Source: PALSA-505 sp036495485
Lineage (GTDB): Bacteria > Actinomycetota > Actinomycetes > Streptosporangiales > Streptosporangiaceae
Length of the DNA: 64,000 bases
NCBI GenBank assembly: GCA_036495485.1
Contig: DASXMU010000272.1
Span: 1-64,000 of the forward strand
Direction: 5' to 3'
Below, in pieces: positions 1-7,454 of this stretch (within the stretch, counting starts at the first letter, position 1; the number at the start of each line of letters is the position of its first letter). A program made the translations under genes and the position numbers. The notes below the pieces were generated by a model. It had not been told where the DNA came from. It searched no databases and saw only the letters and a list, made by a program, of their open reading frames with translations.

Positions 1-765
1 GGCATCCGCCCGGACGGGCGGGACAGTGCCGGGGAGATCAAGACCGGCGCGTTCGAGACCTTCGGGGCCGGGCGCGACGGCGCCAACGTCAGCTGTGCGT
101 GCCATTGGGCCACCAATGCTGCCGCGAGCCAGCGGGCTGGCCAGCTCGTGACGGCGGCCTACTCGGTAGCGCCGTGCGCCATCGTCGTCCCGCCCGAGTC
201 ACCCGTCCGCCGTCCCGAGGAGCTTGCCGGGGTGCCCGTCGCAGTGGGGTACCACTCGGGGAGCCATTTTGCTGCCCTCCAGGCTCTGGAGGCGGTGCTG
301 CCTACGGACCAGGTCAAGATTACTTTTCAAGGGCCGCCCAACGAGCGGCTGGATGCCCTGCTGGAGCGGCAGGTGCCGGCCGCCGCCGCGTGGGGAGTGC
401 CGCTCTACATTGCCGAGGCCTTCGGGTTCCGCAGGATTCTGGACGCTACCTTCATGATCGGGTTCCTGGTGACCGGAGACCAGGTCAGCAAGGGTGACGT
501 CGACAAGTACCTGGCCGCACTGCGGCGTGCTCAGATGGACATCGACCTGCACCCGGAGGCCTGCAAGCACCATCATCTGCGGGCCGTCCCGCCCAAGTAC
601 CGCGACCAGGTGGACGTCCGGGCCTTCGGCACCGGCGAGCGCATTGTCTTCCTGCCCTACACCCAGGAAGTCTTCACCGCGACCCAGCACTGGACCGAGG
701 CCCACCAGCTGTTCTCCGAGCCGCCCCAGCCCGCCCTCGGCTACGACGAGGCCGCCCTGGCCTGA
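1..765 (+). CDS. ABC-type solute-binding protein, 5' truncated
   Basis: The reading frame is open from base 1 and ends with TGA at 765, so the N terminus and any signal peptide lie outside the window; about 254 residues remain. The visible part resembles the second half of NMT1/SsuA-type periplasmic solute-binding proteins: a segment reading PEELAGVPVAVGYHSGSH, the usual place for the loop that follows the ligand site, and then an alternating alpha/beta pattern. Such lipoproteins deliver small organic molecules to an ABC importer at the outer face of the membrane. The ligand cannot be told from sequence. It reads toward the cluster but is followed by about 150 bp before the next gene, and nothing ties it to the biosynthetic genes. 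An internal ATG-like start near 148 is not credible because homology-like sequence continues upstream of it. Confidence 0.6.
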   Translation, partial: GIRPDGRDSAGEIKTGAFETFGAGRDGANVSCACHWATNAAASQRAGQLVTAAYSVAPCAIVVPPESPVRRPEELAGVPVAVGYHSGSHFAALQALEAVLPTDQVKITFQGPPNERLDALLERQVPAAAAWGVPLYIAEAFGFRRILDATFMIGFLVTGDQVSKGDVDKYLAALRRAQMDIDLHPEACKHHHLRAVPPKYRDQVDVRAFGTGERIVFLPYTQEVFTATQHWTEAHQLFSEPPQPALGYDEAALA

Positions 766-843
766 ACCCCAGCAGGCATCCCGATGATTGCCGCACCTGT
801 GGGTTCTGGTTTCCCGCCCCTCATGCAGGTGGCGGTCTCTCGC

Positions 844-859
844 CGCTCACTTTTGATCA
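844..859. promoter_or_regulatory. 16-bp palindrome, putative Crp/Fnr operator (site 1)
   Basis: CGCTCACTTTTGATCA, 65 bp upstream of the chosen start of the RDD gene. It fits the form YGCTCA-N4-TGANCR shared with five other sites in this window. Crp/Fnr proteins bind 16-bp sites of the architecture 5-N6-5. The assignment to the regulator at 51313-52050 is inference. Confidence 0.5.
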
Positions 860-923
860 GGCCAAACCTGCCTGCCTCGCTATGTTGAAACGGTCAGTTC
901 TGGCTGTCATCTGGGAGAACGGC

Positions 924-1478
924 ATGGAGCAGATCACTGAAGGTACGATGAAAAGCAAGGCAGAAGTGCGGGATGGCAACGCTGCCGAGGGCGAAAAGGC
1001 TGCGGATGTGCGCAGCTCCTGGATGAAGCGGGTGCTGGCCTATGAAATCGACAACGCGCTGATGGTGCCATTTCTCGTGGTCAGCTATCTACTCGTGGTC
1101 AAAGGAGTGGCCCGCGATACGACTTCCGAGTACATTCGCGCTCTGTACATATTCGGCGGGATCAATCTAACTGCATACGGGATAGTGGTCGGCTTCTACA
1201 ACCGCTGCATCATGATGGGTGTTACGGGTCAATCGTATGGCAAGAAATTCGTTGGCATCCGGCTCGTATCGGAGGCAACCGGGCAGCCAATAGGGGTTGG
1301 AAATGCAATTGTCCGGGAAATGGCTCATATGATCGACATCGTACCTGTCGGGCTTGGCTTCCTCCTTCCGATCAAGGATCGTAAGAATCAGACCGGGGCT
1401 GATAAGATAGCCGGTTCTGTCGTTCTTGACGTACCTCGCCGCGCCGCCTTCCAGGGGCTTCACGATATCACCCGGTAA
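924..1478 (+). CDS. RDD-family membrane protein
   Basis: A 184-residue integral membrane protein of the RDD family. The N-terminal hydrophilic stretch is followed by RVLAYEIDNAL, which carries the Arg and first Asp typical of the family. Hydrophobic spans lie near residues 45-65, 80-100 and 130-150, and the loop GQSYGKKFVGIRLV matches the conserved G-x-x-x-GK-x-x-G signature. The second family Asp is probably the one in the third span (HMIDIVP). The ATG at 924 is preferred because GGGAG lies 6 bp upstream; an ATG at 882 and one at 948 are in frame. RDD proteins have been linked to transport, ion tolerance and cofactor insertion, but the role here is unknown. A palindrome of the putative cluster operator family lies just upstream, so it may be co-regulated with the pathway, for example as an export or tolerance factor. 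Confidence 0.75.
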   Translation: MEQITEGTMKSKAEVRDGNAAEGEKAADVRSSWMKRVLAYEIDNALMVPFLVVSYLLVVKGVARDTTSEYIRALYIFGGINLTAYGIVVGFYNRCIMMGVTGQSYGKKFVGIRLVSEATGQPIGVGNAIVREMAHMIDIVPVGLGFLLPIKDRKNQTGADKIAGSVVLDVPRRAAFQGLHDITR

Positions 1479-1528
1479 GATTACGTTCCGTGCTGAAGTT
1501 GACTCACGAATGGTCTAGCTGAGACTCA

Positions 1529-3025
1529 ATGGCGGTAGCGGTAGAGGATGTCGGCTCGCTTTCCTTCGGCGAGCAGAGCTTGACGGATACCGAAGTTACG
1601 GTGATAGATGCTCCCATTGTCACTGTGGGCGGTGGTCTGGGCTCTTTCGCCGTCGCTGACTTTCTGCGAATCTCCGGAGTACCTAAGTCAGACATTCGTG
1701 TGATCGCCCCGCTATCTATCCCTTACGCGACATTTGCCGAGCGGGCAGCGGCATCCCAGCTGGGGGCGCTGGATCGATTGCGATCCGATTCGATGTCGAG
1801 AATCGATAACATTTGGGGATGGCCTAGCTACGCTCTATCCGAGGCATTGGCGGAGCGCACCGTCGCACCGCTGCTCAAAGTTCTCACCGAACCGCTGATG
1901 AGTGAGTTCTTTACCCCTCATGTCCAGACCGTCTTGGCTGGCATTGATCGCGAGGCGCGCAGGATCGGCTGGGATGACATGGTCGTCACAGCCTGGGCAC
2001 AGGTCGTGCGGCGGCGAACCGAAGGCGGATATTTCGTCCTGACGCGCCCCATTGTTCCCGGCGGGCAACCGGTTGTATATCGCACGAACTACGTGCATCT
2101 TGCGTTGGGTTATCCATCAATGCGGTCACTCCCTGACTTTACGGAATTCCGGAGGTGCTGCGATGCCCCTGGACGGATGATCAACGCCTACGAAGTGCAT
2201 GAGGAGGTCTACGACCAGCTCGTTCAGTCACCCGGCCGGGTACTCCTCAGGGGGTCTGGGATCGCTGCCTGCCGTATCCTCGAGCGACTCATTGACGACC
2301 GCGAGCGGCGCGGTGCCTCGACCGAGATCGTTCACCTCTTCCGGCACTATGTAGATGGGGCGGCCGGTTCCCTTTTCTTCCGGCGACGTGGTGGCCACGG
2401 CTTCGCCTACCAGCCGTTCAGCTTCCCGAAAGCTGCCGGGGGAGGCCAGCTGAGAGCCCGCATGCTCGCCTTGCCGGCCGATGAGAGAGCACGGCTGGTC
2501 ATGCGGATGGGGGGGACCACGACTCCCAGGCGGCGCCGATGGCAACGCCAGCTGGCCGGGGGCAGGCGAGAAGGCTGGTATCAAGCCAGGTCAGGCGCGC
2601 TACTTGACGTCAAGCTATCTCCCGGCCAGCGGCTGGCAGCCAAACTCCGAACGGACGATGGAACTGATCTCGAGTTCGATGTGGACTTCATGATCGACGC
2701 CACCGGGCTGGAGGATGATATCCGGCTGCATACGCTGCTGGTCGACCTCCTGCTGAGCGGGGGGGCCCGGATCAATGCCCTTGGCAAGCTCGACGTGGCA
2801 GCCACCTTTGAAGTGTGTGGAACTCGGAGCGGGTCCAGCCGTCTCTATGCATCCGGCGCAGCTACGCTGGGTGGGCAGCTGGCACCGGTCGACTCGTTCT
2901 GGGGCCTCACCCACGCCGCCCTTGAGATCTGCGACGACCTCGCAAGCCAGGGGGTCTGTGAGTTCCTCGGGGGGATGCGCTCGATTTCGCAGTGGTGGCG
3001 CTGGATCCGAAACTTAGAGCCGTGA
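1529..3025 (+). CDS. FAD/NAD(P)-binding oxidoreductase-like protein
   Basis: A 498-residue protein with a Rossmann dinucleotide motif near residues 31-40 (VTVGGGLGSFAVADFL, GxGxxG form) and a second glycine-rich strand near 240 (VLLRGSGIAACRILE), the order expected of two-dinucleotide flavoproteins of the lysine N-monooxygenase/thioredoxin-reductase class. A C-terminal IDATGLEDD stretch corresponds to the ATG motif of these enzymes. The substrate is unknown. It overlaps the downstream membrane-protein gene (GTGA), so both are probably translated together. No clear ribosome site precedes the ATG at 1529 and the first 28 residues are not conserved-looking, so the true start could be later. It has a TTA codon at 3014-3016, three codons before the stop. 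It may be a tailoring oxidase of the cluster, but this is inference from position. Confidence 0.65.
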   Translation: MAVAVEDVGSLSFGEQSLTDTEVTVIDAPIVTVGGGLGSFAVADFLRISGVPKSDIRVIAPLSIPYATFAERAAASQLGALDRLRSDSMSRIDNIWGWPSYALSEALAERTVAPLLKVLTEPLMSEFFTPHVQTVLAGIDREARRIGWDDMVVTAWAQVVRRRTEGGYFVLTRPIVPGGQPVVYRTNYVHLALGYPSMRSLPDFTEFRRCCDAPGRMINAYEVHEEVYDQLVQSPGRVLLRGSGIAACRILERLIDDRERRGASTEIVHLFRHYVDGAAGSLFFRRRGGHGFAYQPFSFPKAAGGGQLRARMLALPADERARLVMRMGGTTTPRRRRWQRQLAGGRREGWYQARSGALLDVKLSPGQRLAAKLRTDDGTDLEFDVDFMIDATGLEDDIRLHTLLVDLLLSGGARINALGKLDVAATFEVCGTRSGSSRLYASGAATLGGQLAPVDSFWGLTHAALEICDDLASQGVCEFLGGMRSISQWWRWIRNLEP

Positions 3026-3564
3026 CATTTACGCTGGCCGGCCGCCTTCAGACCCGCCTTGCACTGCTCTCCAGCGTCGGTGTGCTATGGACTCTCATCG
3101 TGTCTCTACCGCTGGCCTGGGTCAGTGGTGTCTCCCCGCGCCTGGCATACCGGGTCACTCTCGAGACGGCGATTGCGGTCATCTTGTTCGGATTGGTGTG
3201 GGAACTCGTTTATCACGGCCTCCAGCAGTTGCGGTGGGACAAGGACTGGCCCGCTCTGCTGGGACTGGTCACCTTCTTCAATGAGGCAGTACCGATCTGG
3301 GTTGTCCTCCACGCGCTGCGCCTGATACCAGGAAGATGGGGAATTTCGTCTCCCATCCTGCCACTCTTTGCGACGTACCTGGGCACCACCTGGGTGCTGG
3401 TTTGGCTTGTCCTGCAGGGTCCGCTCCGCATGGTGGTACCCCGCTGGCGCTTTGAGGGCGGCACGTTCAGCAGACGCGGTGCCTCAGACCTCACCGTTTT
3501 CTTTGTCGTGACAAATATTGGGATGATCCTTGCACTTGCCACTTTGTGGGTTGCCTGGAACTGA
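3022..3564 (+). CDS. Hypothetical four-helix membrane protein
   Basis: About 180 residues with four clear hydrophobic segments: near 15-40, 50-70, 85-105 and 120-135, plus a last one at the C terminus ending in an Asn. I do not recognise a family. The GTG at 3022 overlaps the stop of the FAD gene as GTGA, which suggests translational coupling; an in-frame GTG at 2992 would give ten more residues. Co-translation with a flavoprotein suggests a two-component system in which the membrane protein anchors the oxidoreductase or carries its product, but nothing in the sequence shows this. A nested inverted repeat directly downstream probably ends transcription. Confidence 0.6.
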   Translation: MTFTLAGRLQTRLALLSSVGVLWTLIVSLPLAWVSGVSPRLAYRVTLETAIAVILFGLVWELVYHGLQQLRWDKDWPALLGLVTFFNEAVPIWVVLHALRLIPGRWGISSPILPLFATYLGTTWVLVWLVLQGPLRMVVPRWRFEGGTFSRRGASDLTVFFVVTNIGMILALATLWVAWN

Positions 3565-3597
3565 TCCGCGGCCGGATTATGCGGGCAGCACTAATCG

Positions 3598-3654
3598 TGG
3601 CCACCACGCGATCCAGTGGAGCCTTCACCGGCTCCGGTGGTCACGTGGTGGCCA
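3598..3654. terminator. Nested inverted repeat, likely bidirectional terminator
   Basis: Outer arms TGGCCACCACG (3598-3608) and CGTGGTGGCCA (3644-3654) pair perfectly. Inside them GGAGCC (3618-3623) pairs with GGCTCC (3630-3635). The structure sits between the converging ends of the membrane-protein gene and the SRPBCC gene. It has no T-tract, as is usual for high-GC actinomycete terminators. Confidence 0.6.
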
Positions 3655-3701
3655 GGTCGTTCTGCTAGCCCGCACGACAGGGCAGTGAAATCTGGCAGGT
3701 A

Positions 3702-4178
3702 CTAGTTTCCCCTCTCCAGGATCTGCTGAAGGGTGGCCAGGTCGTTCTGCAGCATGAGCTGGCAGGCGTGGCTGAAGGCGGCGGGGGACATGTTCATCTC
3801 TCCCAGGTCGCCGCCACCGTCGCCGACAAGGAAGGTTCCGCCGTCGACCGGCTCGGTTGTGAAGGTCATCTTCCAGTACACCGGAGAGTTCTCGACGACC
3901 TCCATCGTGATCTTCCTGGCCGGCTCGTAGTCGATCACCTGCCATTGGGCCTGAACGGTCTTACCGAGGATGTTCCGGGCATCGCTGACCTTCGCCTGGG
4001 CCTGAAGGTGGCCAGTGCCGCTGACGGCCGTCTTTTCATGCACGTTGAAGAGCGTCGCCTGCCATTTCGGCGAGTTGTCGACGTCGGCCACGAAGTCAAA
4101 GACCTCTTGCGGGGGCTTCGCTACGAAGGTTCCGTGCACGACTCTAGTCCTCATACTCCTGGTTGCCTGTTGCGGCAT
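3702..4178 (-). CDS. SRPBCC (START-like) family protein
   Basis: A 158-residue protein of the SRPBCC/polyketide-cyclase fold. The N-terminal strand and helix read TRVVHGTFVAKPPQEVFDFV, then DVDNSPKWQ, the typical opening of this family, where a long C-terminal helix closes a hydrophobic pocket. The ATG at 4178 is chosen because AAAGGAG lies eight bases upstream; an in-frame start at 4220 would add 14 residues without a ribosome site. Members bind lipids or polyketides, act as aromatase/cyclases, or have no known ligand. A cyclisation role is not needed for a modular macrocycle, so a ligand-binding or chaperone-like role is equally possible. It is transcribed divergently from the starter-unit operon across a region holding palindrome site 2. 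Confidence 0.7.
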   Translation of the reverse strand: MPQQATRSMRTRVVHGTFVAKPPQEVFDFVADVDNSPKWQATLFNVHEKTAVSGTGHLQAQAKVSDARNILGKTVQAQWQVIDYEPARKITMEVVENSPVYWKMTFTTEPVDGGTFLVGDGGGDLGEMNMSPAAFSHACQLMLQNDLATLQQILERGN

Positions 4179-4282
4179 TCTGGCGCTCCTTTCGGCCTGA
4201 CGAGCCTTGATATTGCTCAAATCTCCGGCTGTCGTTGCCGGAACGGAATACGGCTACGGTAGTGCTGCTGAGTGCCAGGTAG

Positions 4283-4298
4283 CGCTCAATGTTGAGCG
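4283..4298. promoter_or_regulatory. 16-bp perfect palindrome, putative Crp/Fnr operator (site 2)
   Basis: CGCTCAATGTTGAGCG has 7-bp perfect arms around TG. It lies in the divergent region between the SRPBCC gene (start 4178) and the AMP ligase (start 4419). It is the most symmetrical of the six related sites. An FNR-like sequence TTGATATTGCTCAA also occurs at 4207-4220, close to the SRPBCC start. Confidence 0.6.
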
Positions 4299-4418
4299 GG
4301 CAGCGTGTGCGGAGAACTTCTACCGTTGCCACACGAAACAAGCCCGGGCATCGCTCCATGGGGGACTAAATGGACCTCCAGATGCCGGTGGCTTAGTCGC
4401 ACGACTCGAGGTACACGT

Positions 4419-5921
4419 GTGCGCGCTACCTTAGTTCACGACATCCTTGACCGGCGGGCGCGGCGATCGCCACACGCGGTTGCCGTACGGAAGGGCGACA
4501 TCGCCTGGACCTACTGTGAGCTGCGACAGCTCACACTGGCATATGCGGCTTGGCTGGCCCGGCAGGGCGTGACACGGGGGGACCGCATCCTCGCCGTCGG
4601 CTCTCACGCGGCAGCCGCGGTCCCGGCGGTGTATGCGGCGTCGCGCCTGGGCGCGATGTACGTCGTGGTGAGTGATCAGTTGCGACCCTACATTCTCGAC
4701 CATATTGTTGCGGATTCTGAGCCCCGCATCGTGCTTGTCGACGGCGATCCCGACCGGAACGTAGCCAAGGGCCTGGGCCACGTCCCGGTCCACTCGTTCG
4801 CCGAGATCCCTGCCGCTACGACTGCGCGGCCCCCGGGCGGAACGCCATGCCTGTCGGTGGACCCGGTCAGTCTCATCTACACATCAGGCAGCACCGCGAT
4901 GCCTAAGGCTGTGGTGTCGACTCACCAGCAGGTGCTGTTCGCCGCCCATGCCATTCAGTCGCAGCTTCAATACCAGCACGACGACGTCGTGTTCTGCTGC
5001 CTGCCGCTGTCATTCGACTATGGGCTGTACCAGGTCTTCCTGGCGGCCATGGCCGGAGCGGAGCTGGTGCTGGGCGATGCGTCAGACGCTGGACCGCCGT
5101 TGCTCTGGTGTCTGCGTAAGCACAGCGTGACGGTCTTGCCGGTAGTCCCTTCGATGGCTGCCGCCCTCGTCATGCTGCTGGCAAGGGCCGGGCCGCCACC
5201 CGAGCGGCTGCGGATGGTGACGAACACCGGTGCCGCGCTTCCCGATCAGGTAGCCGGCCGGCTGGAGGCGCTCGTTCCCGGTGTGGCGGTCTTCCGGATG
5301 TTCGGGCTGACCGAGTGCAAGCGTGTTTCGATCTTGCAGCCACACGAGAACGCGGTGCGGCCCGGATCGGTCGGAAGGGCGCTGCCCGGCACCGAGGTGT
5401 TCATCGTCGGCGACCGCGGTCAGCGGCTACCTCCGGGTGAGGTCGGCGAACTCGTGGTCCGCGGACAGCACGTCATGTCCGGGTACTGGCGCGCGCCGGA
5501 CCTCACATCGGCCAGGTTCCGGCGCGACGACCTGGGTGGCGTTGCGCTGTATACAGGCGACCTATGCCGCCTCGACACCGAAGGCTACCTGTACTTCGCC
5601 GGCCGGCGAGATGAGCTGTACAAGCAGCGAGGATTCCGGATCAGCGCAGTAGAGGTGGAAGCTGCCGCGATGGATATCCCGGGAGTCGAGCTTGCGGCGG
5701 TTCTGCCTCCGGCTGGGGATCGCGGGGCCATCCTCGTCGCTGGTGGTGAGATCACGGTGGCGGAGTTGCACGAGCAGCTGGCGCAGCGCCTCGAGAACGT
5801 CCGGCTGCCCAGTGGGTATCACGTGCTGACCGCGCTGCCGCTGCAGCCGGGCGGCAAGGTCGACAAGAAGGCGCTGGCCAGCATCCTGGCGAGCCCGCTG
5901 ACAGAGTGTGTGGCCCGGTGA
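4419..5921 (+). CDS. AMP-forming acyl/amino-acid ligase (starter activation)
   Basis: A 500-residue member of the ANL adenylation superfamily, closest in appearance to the AMP ligases found beside PLP decarboxylases and ACPs (exosortase-A-associated type). Motifs: IYTSGSTAMPKA for the phosphate loop (near residue 155), LPLSFDYGLYQ in the substrate region, FGLTECKRVS in place of YGPTE, YTGDL near 388, and KVDKKAL with the C-terminal catalytic Lys. It probably activates a carboxylic acid as adenylate and loads it on the ACP two genes downstream. The GTG at 4419 follows GAGG by 7 bp; the longer in-frame ATG at 4305 would add 38 unconserved residues. Codon 5 is TTA (4431-4433), which in Streptomyces would make translation depend on bldA. 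The substrate is unknown; by analogy with macrolactam pathways an amino diacid such as aspartate is a candidate. Confidence 0.8.
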   Translation: MRATLVHDILDRRARRSPHAVAVRKGDIAWTYCELRQLTLAYAAWLARQGVTRGDRILAVGSHAAAAVPAVYAASRLGAMYVVVSDQLRPYILDHIVADSEPRIVLVDGDPDRNVAKGLGHVPVHSFAEIPAATTARPPGGTPCLSVDPVSLIYTSGSTAMPKAVVSTHQQVLFAAHAIQSQLQYQHDDVVFCCLPLSFDYGLYQVFLAAMAGAELVLGDASDAGPPLLWCLRKHSVTVLPVVPSMAAALVMLLARAGPPPERLRMVTNTGAALPDQVAGRLEALVPGVAVFRMFGLTECKRVSILQPHENAVRPGSVGRALPGTEVFIVGDRGQRLPPGEVGELVVRGQHVMSGYWRAPDLTSARFRRDDLGGVALYTGDLCRLDTEGYLYFAGRRDELYKQRGFRISAVEVEAAAMDIPGVELAAVLPPAGDRGAILVAGGEITVAELHEQLAQRLENVRLPSGYHVLTALPLQPGGKVDKKALASILASPLTECVAR

Positions 5922-7174
5922 ACGTCCAGCGGGCGGCGGGCATGTTCGGAACTCCCGTCTACCTGTACGACTGCTCCGAAGTGCGGTCCGCACACGCCGG
6001 CCTCCGTCGCGCACTCCCTGGCGCGAGCGTCCTGTACTACTCGCTCAAGGCGAATCCCCATCCCGACCTCGCGGCCGTACTAGCCCGGCTTGGCTGCCGG
6101 GTGGAGGTGAGCTCGGTGGGGGAGATCGAGACTGCGCTGCGAGCCGGTTTCGCCGCATCGGACGTGCTGATGACAGGACCAGGAAAGACGTGCCCCGATA
6201 TCGGGTACGCGCTGCGCTGCGGAGTGCGCCGGTTCTCCGTCGACTCCCCGGGCGACCTGGAACGCGTCGGCACCCTCGCGCGCGAGCACGGCTGCGAGGT
6301 GGAATGCCTGCTTCGGGTCAATGCCGGGCAGCCTGTTGCCGGCCTGGGGCTGACGATGACGGGAACCGCCTCGCAGTTTGGTGCCGACGCCTCGTGGGTG
6401 CTCGCGGAGCCGGAACGTTTCCGGGCCGCCCATGGGGCGCGTGCGACCGGGCTGCATCTCTATATGGGCACCAACATCGAAGAGCCCAGCGTGCTCGCGG
6501 CCGCGTTGTCCGCAAGCATCGAACTCGCCGGCCGGCTCAGCCCCGTGCTCGGCTCCAACCTGAGGGAGGTCGACCTTGGTGGCGGCTTCGGCCTCCCTTA
6601 TGCCCGCCGTGGCCGGCGCCCGGACTATGCGGGCCTCGCAGCGGAACTCGAGCCGGCGCTCGACGCCAACCTGCCCGGATGGCGCCACGCCGAGCCGCTC
6701 GTATCGTTCGAGTCGGGCCGCTACCTCGTCGGCGGCTGCGGCACGCTGGTGTGCCGTGTCATCGATGTGAAACGCTCCAAGGGCCGTACGTTCATCATCT
6801 TGGACTCGGGTGTGCATCATCTCGGCGGGATGTCCGGCCTGCGGCGCTTGCCGCGCGTGGTGCCGGAGCTCGTGGCAGACGGCAACAGCGCGGGGCCGCT
6901 GATGCACGACTGTGTGGTCACCGGACCGCTGTGCACGCCGCTCGATACGTGGAGCGACGGCGTCGACCTGCCCCGGCTGCGGCCCGGTGACGTCGTCGCC
7001 GTGCCAAACGTGGGCGCCTATGGGCTAACGGCCAGCCTGATCGCATTCCTCGGTCATCCGGCGGCCGTGGAAGTGACGCTGGACGGTGACCAAGTGATCT
7101 CCGCTTCCCGGGTAGCGCTGGAACGCGTCCCCGTCGCCCTCGTACAGCAGGCACCTGCTGTCAATGAGCGCTGA
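5918..7174 (+). CDS. PLP-dependent decarboxylase, fold type III (starter)
   Basis: A 418-residue alanine-racemase-fold decarboxylase of the diaminopimelate/ornithine decarboxylase family. The PLP lysine is in YYSLKANPHPD near residue 37. DLGGGFGLPYA is the phosphate-binding glycine loop, ESGRYLVGGCG is the conserved strand after it, and GPLCTPLDTW carries the active-site Cys and Asp. NVGAYGLT supplies the Tyr that stacks near PLP. It overlaps the AMP ligase (GTGA) and is overlapped by the ACP, so the three form one translationally coupled unit. In vicenistatin- and fluvirucin-type macrolactam pathways an enzyme of this type decarboxylates an amino diacid tethered to an ACP, giving a beta-amino acyl starter; I infer a similar job here. 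A GTG at 5906 is an alternative start. Confidence 0.82.
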   Translation: MNVQRAAGMFGTPVYLYDCSEVRSAHAGLRRALPGASVLYYSLKANPHPDLAAVLARLGCRVEVSSVGEIETALRAGFAASDVLMTGPGKTCPDIGYALRCGVRRFSVDSPGDLERVGTLAREHGCEVECLLRVNAGQPVAGLGLTMTGTASQFGADASWVLAEPERFRAAHGARATGLHLYMGTNIEEPSVLAAALSASIELAGRLSPVLGSNLREVDLGGGFGLPYARRGRRPDYAGLAAELEPALDANLPGWRHAEPLVSFESGRYLVGGCGTLVCRVIDVKRSKGRTFIILDSGVHHLGGMSGLRRLPRVVPELVADGNSAGPLMHDCVVTGPLCTPLDTWSDGVDLPRLRPGDVVAVPNVGAYGLTASLIAFLGHPAAVEVTLDGDQVISASRVALERVPVALVQQAPAVNER

Positions 7175-7448
7175 TCTAGGAGGAACGCTGAACGAGAACT
7201 TCGCCGCGATTCTGCGGCGCCACCTCAGTCAGGCCGGACGCGGCCAGGAGCTCACCCCCGACGTTCCGCTCAAAGGGCTGGGCCTAGACTCCCTGCAAGC
7301 CGTCACGCTCATGCTCGAACTCGAGGACGAATTCGGCATAACGCTGCCGGACAGCAGCCTCACCGCCGGTACGTTCGACACCGCGGCCACCCTGTGGGCG
7401 GCGATCGAGATCGCGGGTGGGGCGCTGGTTCGGGAGAACGTGCTGTAG
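7164..7448 (+). CDS. Discrete acyl carrier protein (starter)
   Basis: A 94-residue carrier protein with the phosphopantetheine site GLGLDSLQAV (Ser near residue 43). It follows and overlaps the PLP decarboxylase by 11 bp, which marks it as the carrier for the ligase and decarboxylase. The first eight residues are unlike a carrier N terminus, and their codons contain AGGAGG a few bases before an in-frame CTG at 7188; translation could start there, giving an ACP that begins right at its first helix. The gene ends 6 bp before the converging hydrolase gene. How the loaded acyl group reaches the N-terminal carrier of the first synthase is not explained by any obvious acyltransferase. Confidence 0.85.
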   Translation: MSADLGGTLNENFAAILRRHLSQAGRGQELTPDVPLKGLGLDSLQAVTLMLELEDEFGITLPDSSLTAGTFDTAATLWAAIEIAGGALVRENVL

Positions 7449-7454
7449 AACCTG

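Noticed and set aside
4305..4418. N-terminal extension of the AMP ligase to the ATG at 4305
   Set aside because: The added 38 residues look non-coding, and the GTG at 4419 has a well-placed ribosome site and matches family length.
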